DNA of 64,000 nt from JANSWY01 sp965243755 (lineage in GTDB: Bacteria; Bacteroidota; Bacteroidia; Cytophagales; Cyclobacteriaceae): positions 496,001 through 560,000 of the forward strand of contig CBDEVW010000004.1 of assembly GCA_965243755.1 (NCBI GenBank). The letters run 5' to 3'. Positions 63,901 to 64,000 of the stretch are shown piece after piece; the first letter of the stretch is position 1; every line of letters starts with the position of its first letter. A program made the translations under genes and the position numbers. The notes beneath the pieces are model-generated. The model had not been told where the DNA came from. It was given only the letters and a program-made list of their open reading frames with translations, and did no database searches.

Positions 63901-64000
63901 ACCACCATCCCAACAGCCAATCCAGAGAATGTCTGTATCCCTGTCATAAAAAAGGTCTACTACATTATTATTTATTAATCCACTGTTTTCACTGGTGATG
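60958..64000 (-). CDS. two-component propeller sensor histidine kinase, 5' partial
   Basis: Paralogue of the kinase at 57220, with the same order: propeller blades (FEDSNQNLWVGTEKGLNKLD), Y_Y_Y domain (about 62190-62460), one membrane helix (about 62095-62160), H-box LLHELNSPLG (His codon 61900-61902), a helical insert, and the ATPase with NLISNANYAMNYHG, DNGAGIPPE and GRGIGLDIVKK. The frame remains open beyond the TTG at 63900 up to the window edge, with another blade (VVDLFYDRDTDILWIGCWDGGL), so the N terminus lies outside. Stop is 66 bases before the start of the other kinase, which makes an operon likely. Confidence 0.93.
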   Translation of the reverse strand, partial: ITSENSGLINNNVVDLFYDRDTDILWIGCWDGGLCRMINGEITCELNNSEGFNSSRARTIAKTDDGSIWIGTWGDGLFRYRNGQYQRMKLQGSTRNTVGESKILSMVADGNKLWVGTFGGGVILYEQGKFIDFTYNQSDDNSIGSNFIESTLVDVDGNLWVGTFGGGLSKLEKSHFKSYKYHPNLEYSLSNNFIRSITQYDQNHMMIATRGHGIDLFDGENFTPLKDILGPQYGFSTIFSLLKTSKNEYWFGGTTEIGLYVMKDGLLEDRTNHYGINLNEYNINQIIEAYDGSIWFGAEFEGGLNQIVGDSLIRFRHDPEDPTTVGNNNVMCLYQTKDSTIWVGLRRHGLNSYKDGKFERYTYDPDDPFSLSNDFVYCIFEDSNQNLWVGTEKGLNKLDRGTNKFKRYFTSDGLSNDVIASIYEDDNGYIWLGTHKAITKMDPENERFWNFADYAGVYSYPFNFNVVAKNQYTGELYFGGVNGLVKFNPDEVRVDSKKPKVLIADIRINNESISKEKDSQITGRVEQASIIRLDHQHKSIQFEFTGLNFLVGTNTQFKYQLVGFDKEWQSSGDRRFISYSNLAPGKYTFQVMSSYDGVSWSTPKSIDVIVTRPWWKTIWFIILLVLSGITLVYFIVRWRNRYLEIQKTKLTRLVHRKTEEIQKRNTQLSSTLDELRTTQDKLIKSEKLAALSQVVFNLLHELNSPLGSTKAGIELINRDISLEIEELPAIIESLGPSEFLHFKNFINEFLSTEQLLDVDEERQLENQLASELAELGITNNDIIENLKAIQCYHITDHCKNLLQLSAAPQLFAIAEKIILKYHMLKNTDKAVQRSISILNSLKTYTLKDSENDFNAINVVESIEEALALKNHVFRRGVEVIRNFRHSPDILGNKQELNQVWLNLISNANYAMNYHGTLKICTEQLNGYVQIKFNDNGAGIPPELQEKIFEPFFTTKPLAEGRGIGLDIVKKIIARHQGDVSLQSKPGETVFTIKLPALKKSTSKTTSSENTTSQ

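Overview
The window reads as chromosome of a member of the Bacteroidota, most likely order Cytophagales (Fulvivirga/Reichenbachiella-like). This placement is inferred from: type IX secretion sorting domains on two proteases; a DnaE polymerase fused to its own proofreading exonuclease; two-component 'propeller' histidine kinases; a DUF2652-type cyclase-like protein; many SpII lipoproteins; and promoter -7 elements of the TAnnTTTG type with no obvious Shine-Dalgarno sequences. No rRNA, tRNA, CRISPR array, integrase or complete insertion sequence was seen.

Layout. 1-9.0 kb: the two subunits of an AddAB-type recombination nuclease, separated by a 3.6 kb patch of small minus-strand accessory genes and REP-like palindromes. 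9.0-16.2 kb: a small lipoprotein, the exonuclease-DnaE fusion and a large secreted protein of unknown function. 16.2-22.8 kb: a minus-strand run with three secreted NTF2-like proteins, a Crp/Fnr regulator, a DUF2007-type protein overlapping a membrane-anchored EEP-family enzyme, and a GH2 glycosidase. 22.8-26.4 kb: thioredoxin, a SIMPL-domain protein, an alpha/beta hydrolase and a YceI protein, plus a repeat-rich spacer. 26.5-34.6 kb: two tandem secreted proteases, subtilisin type S8 and thermolysin type M4, sharing a nearly identical C-terminal module and a related 5' leader. 34.6-40.4 kb: a small basic secreted protein, a TPR-like lipoprotein, a TPR-CHAT protein and a cyclase-like/SRPBCC fusion. 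40.4-43.5 kb: a beta-barrel protein, a TetR regulator with a direct-repeat operator, a divergent FAD monooxygenase and a membrane protein. 43.6-50.7 kb: lipoproteins, a TPR protein, and a sterol-desaturase-like enzyme between two membrane-bound AraC regulators. 50.8-57.1 kb: a small membrane protein split by a possible +1 frameshift, a coiled-coil surface protein, aconitase and a GT39 glycosyltransferase. 57.2-64 kb: two tandem propeller histidine kinases, the second running off the window.

Most is core metabolism and envelope biology. The points most worth a second look are: the repeated leader element upstream of the two T9SS proteases; a four-copy palindromic array with exact 22-bp period at 44611-44694; the TetR operator pair embedding a -7 element at 41811-41850; the split ExbB-like gene with a TTT-TAA-C junction; the cyclase-like protein keeping its metal ligands but lacking the canonical catalytic Asn; and the paired propeller kinases with a long helical insert and no response regulator.
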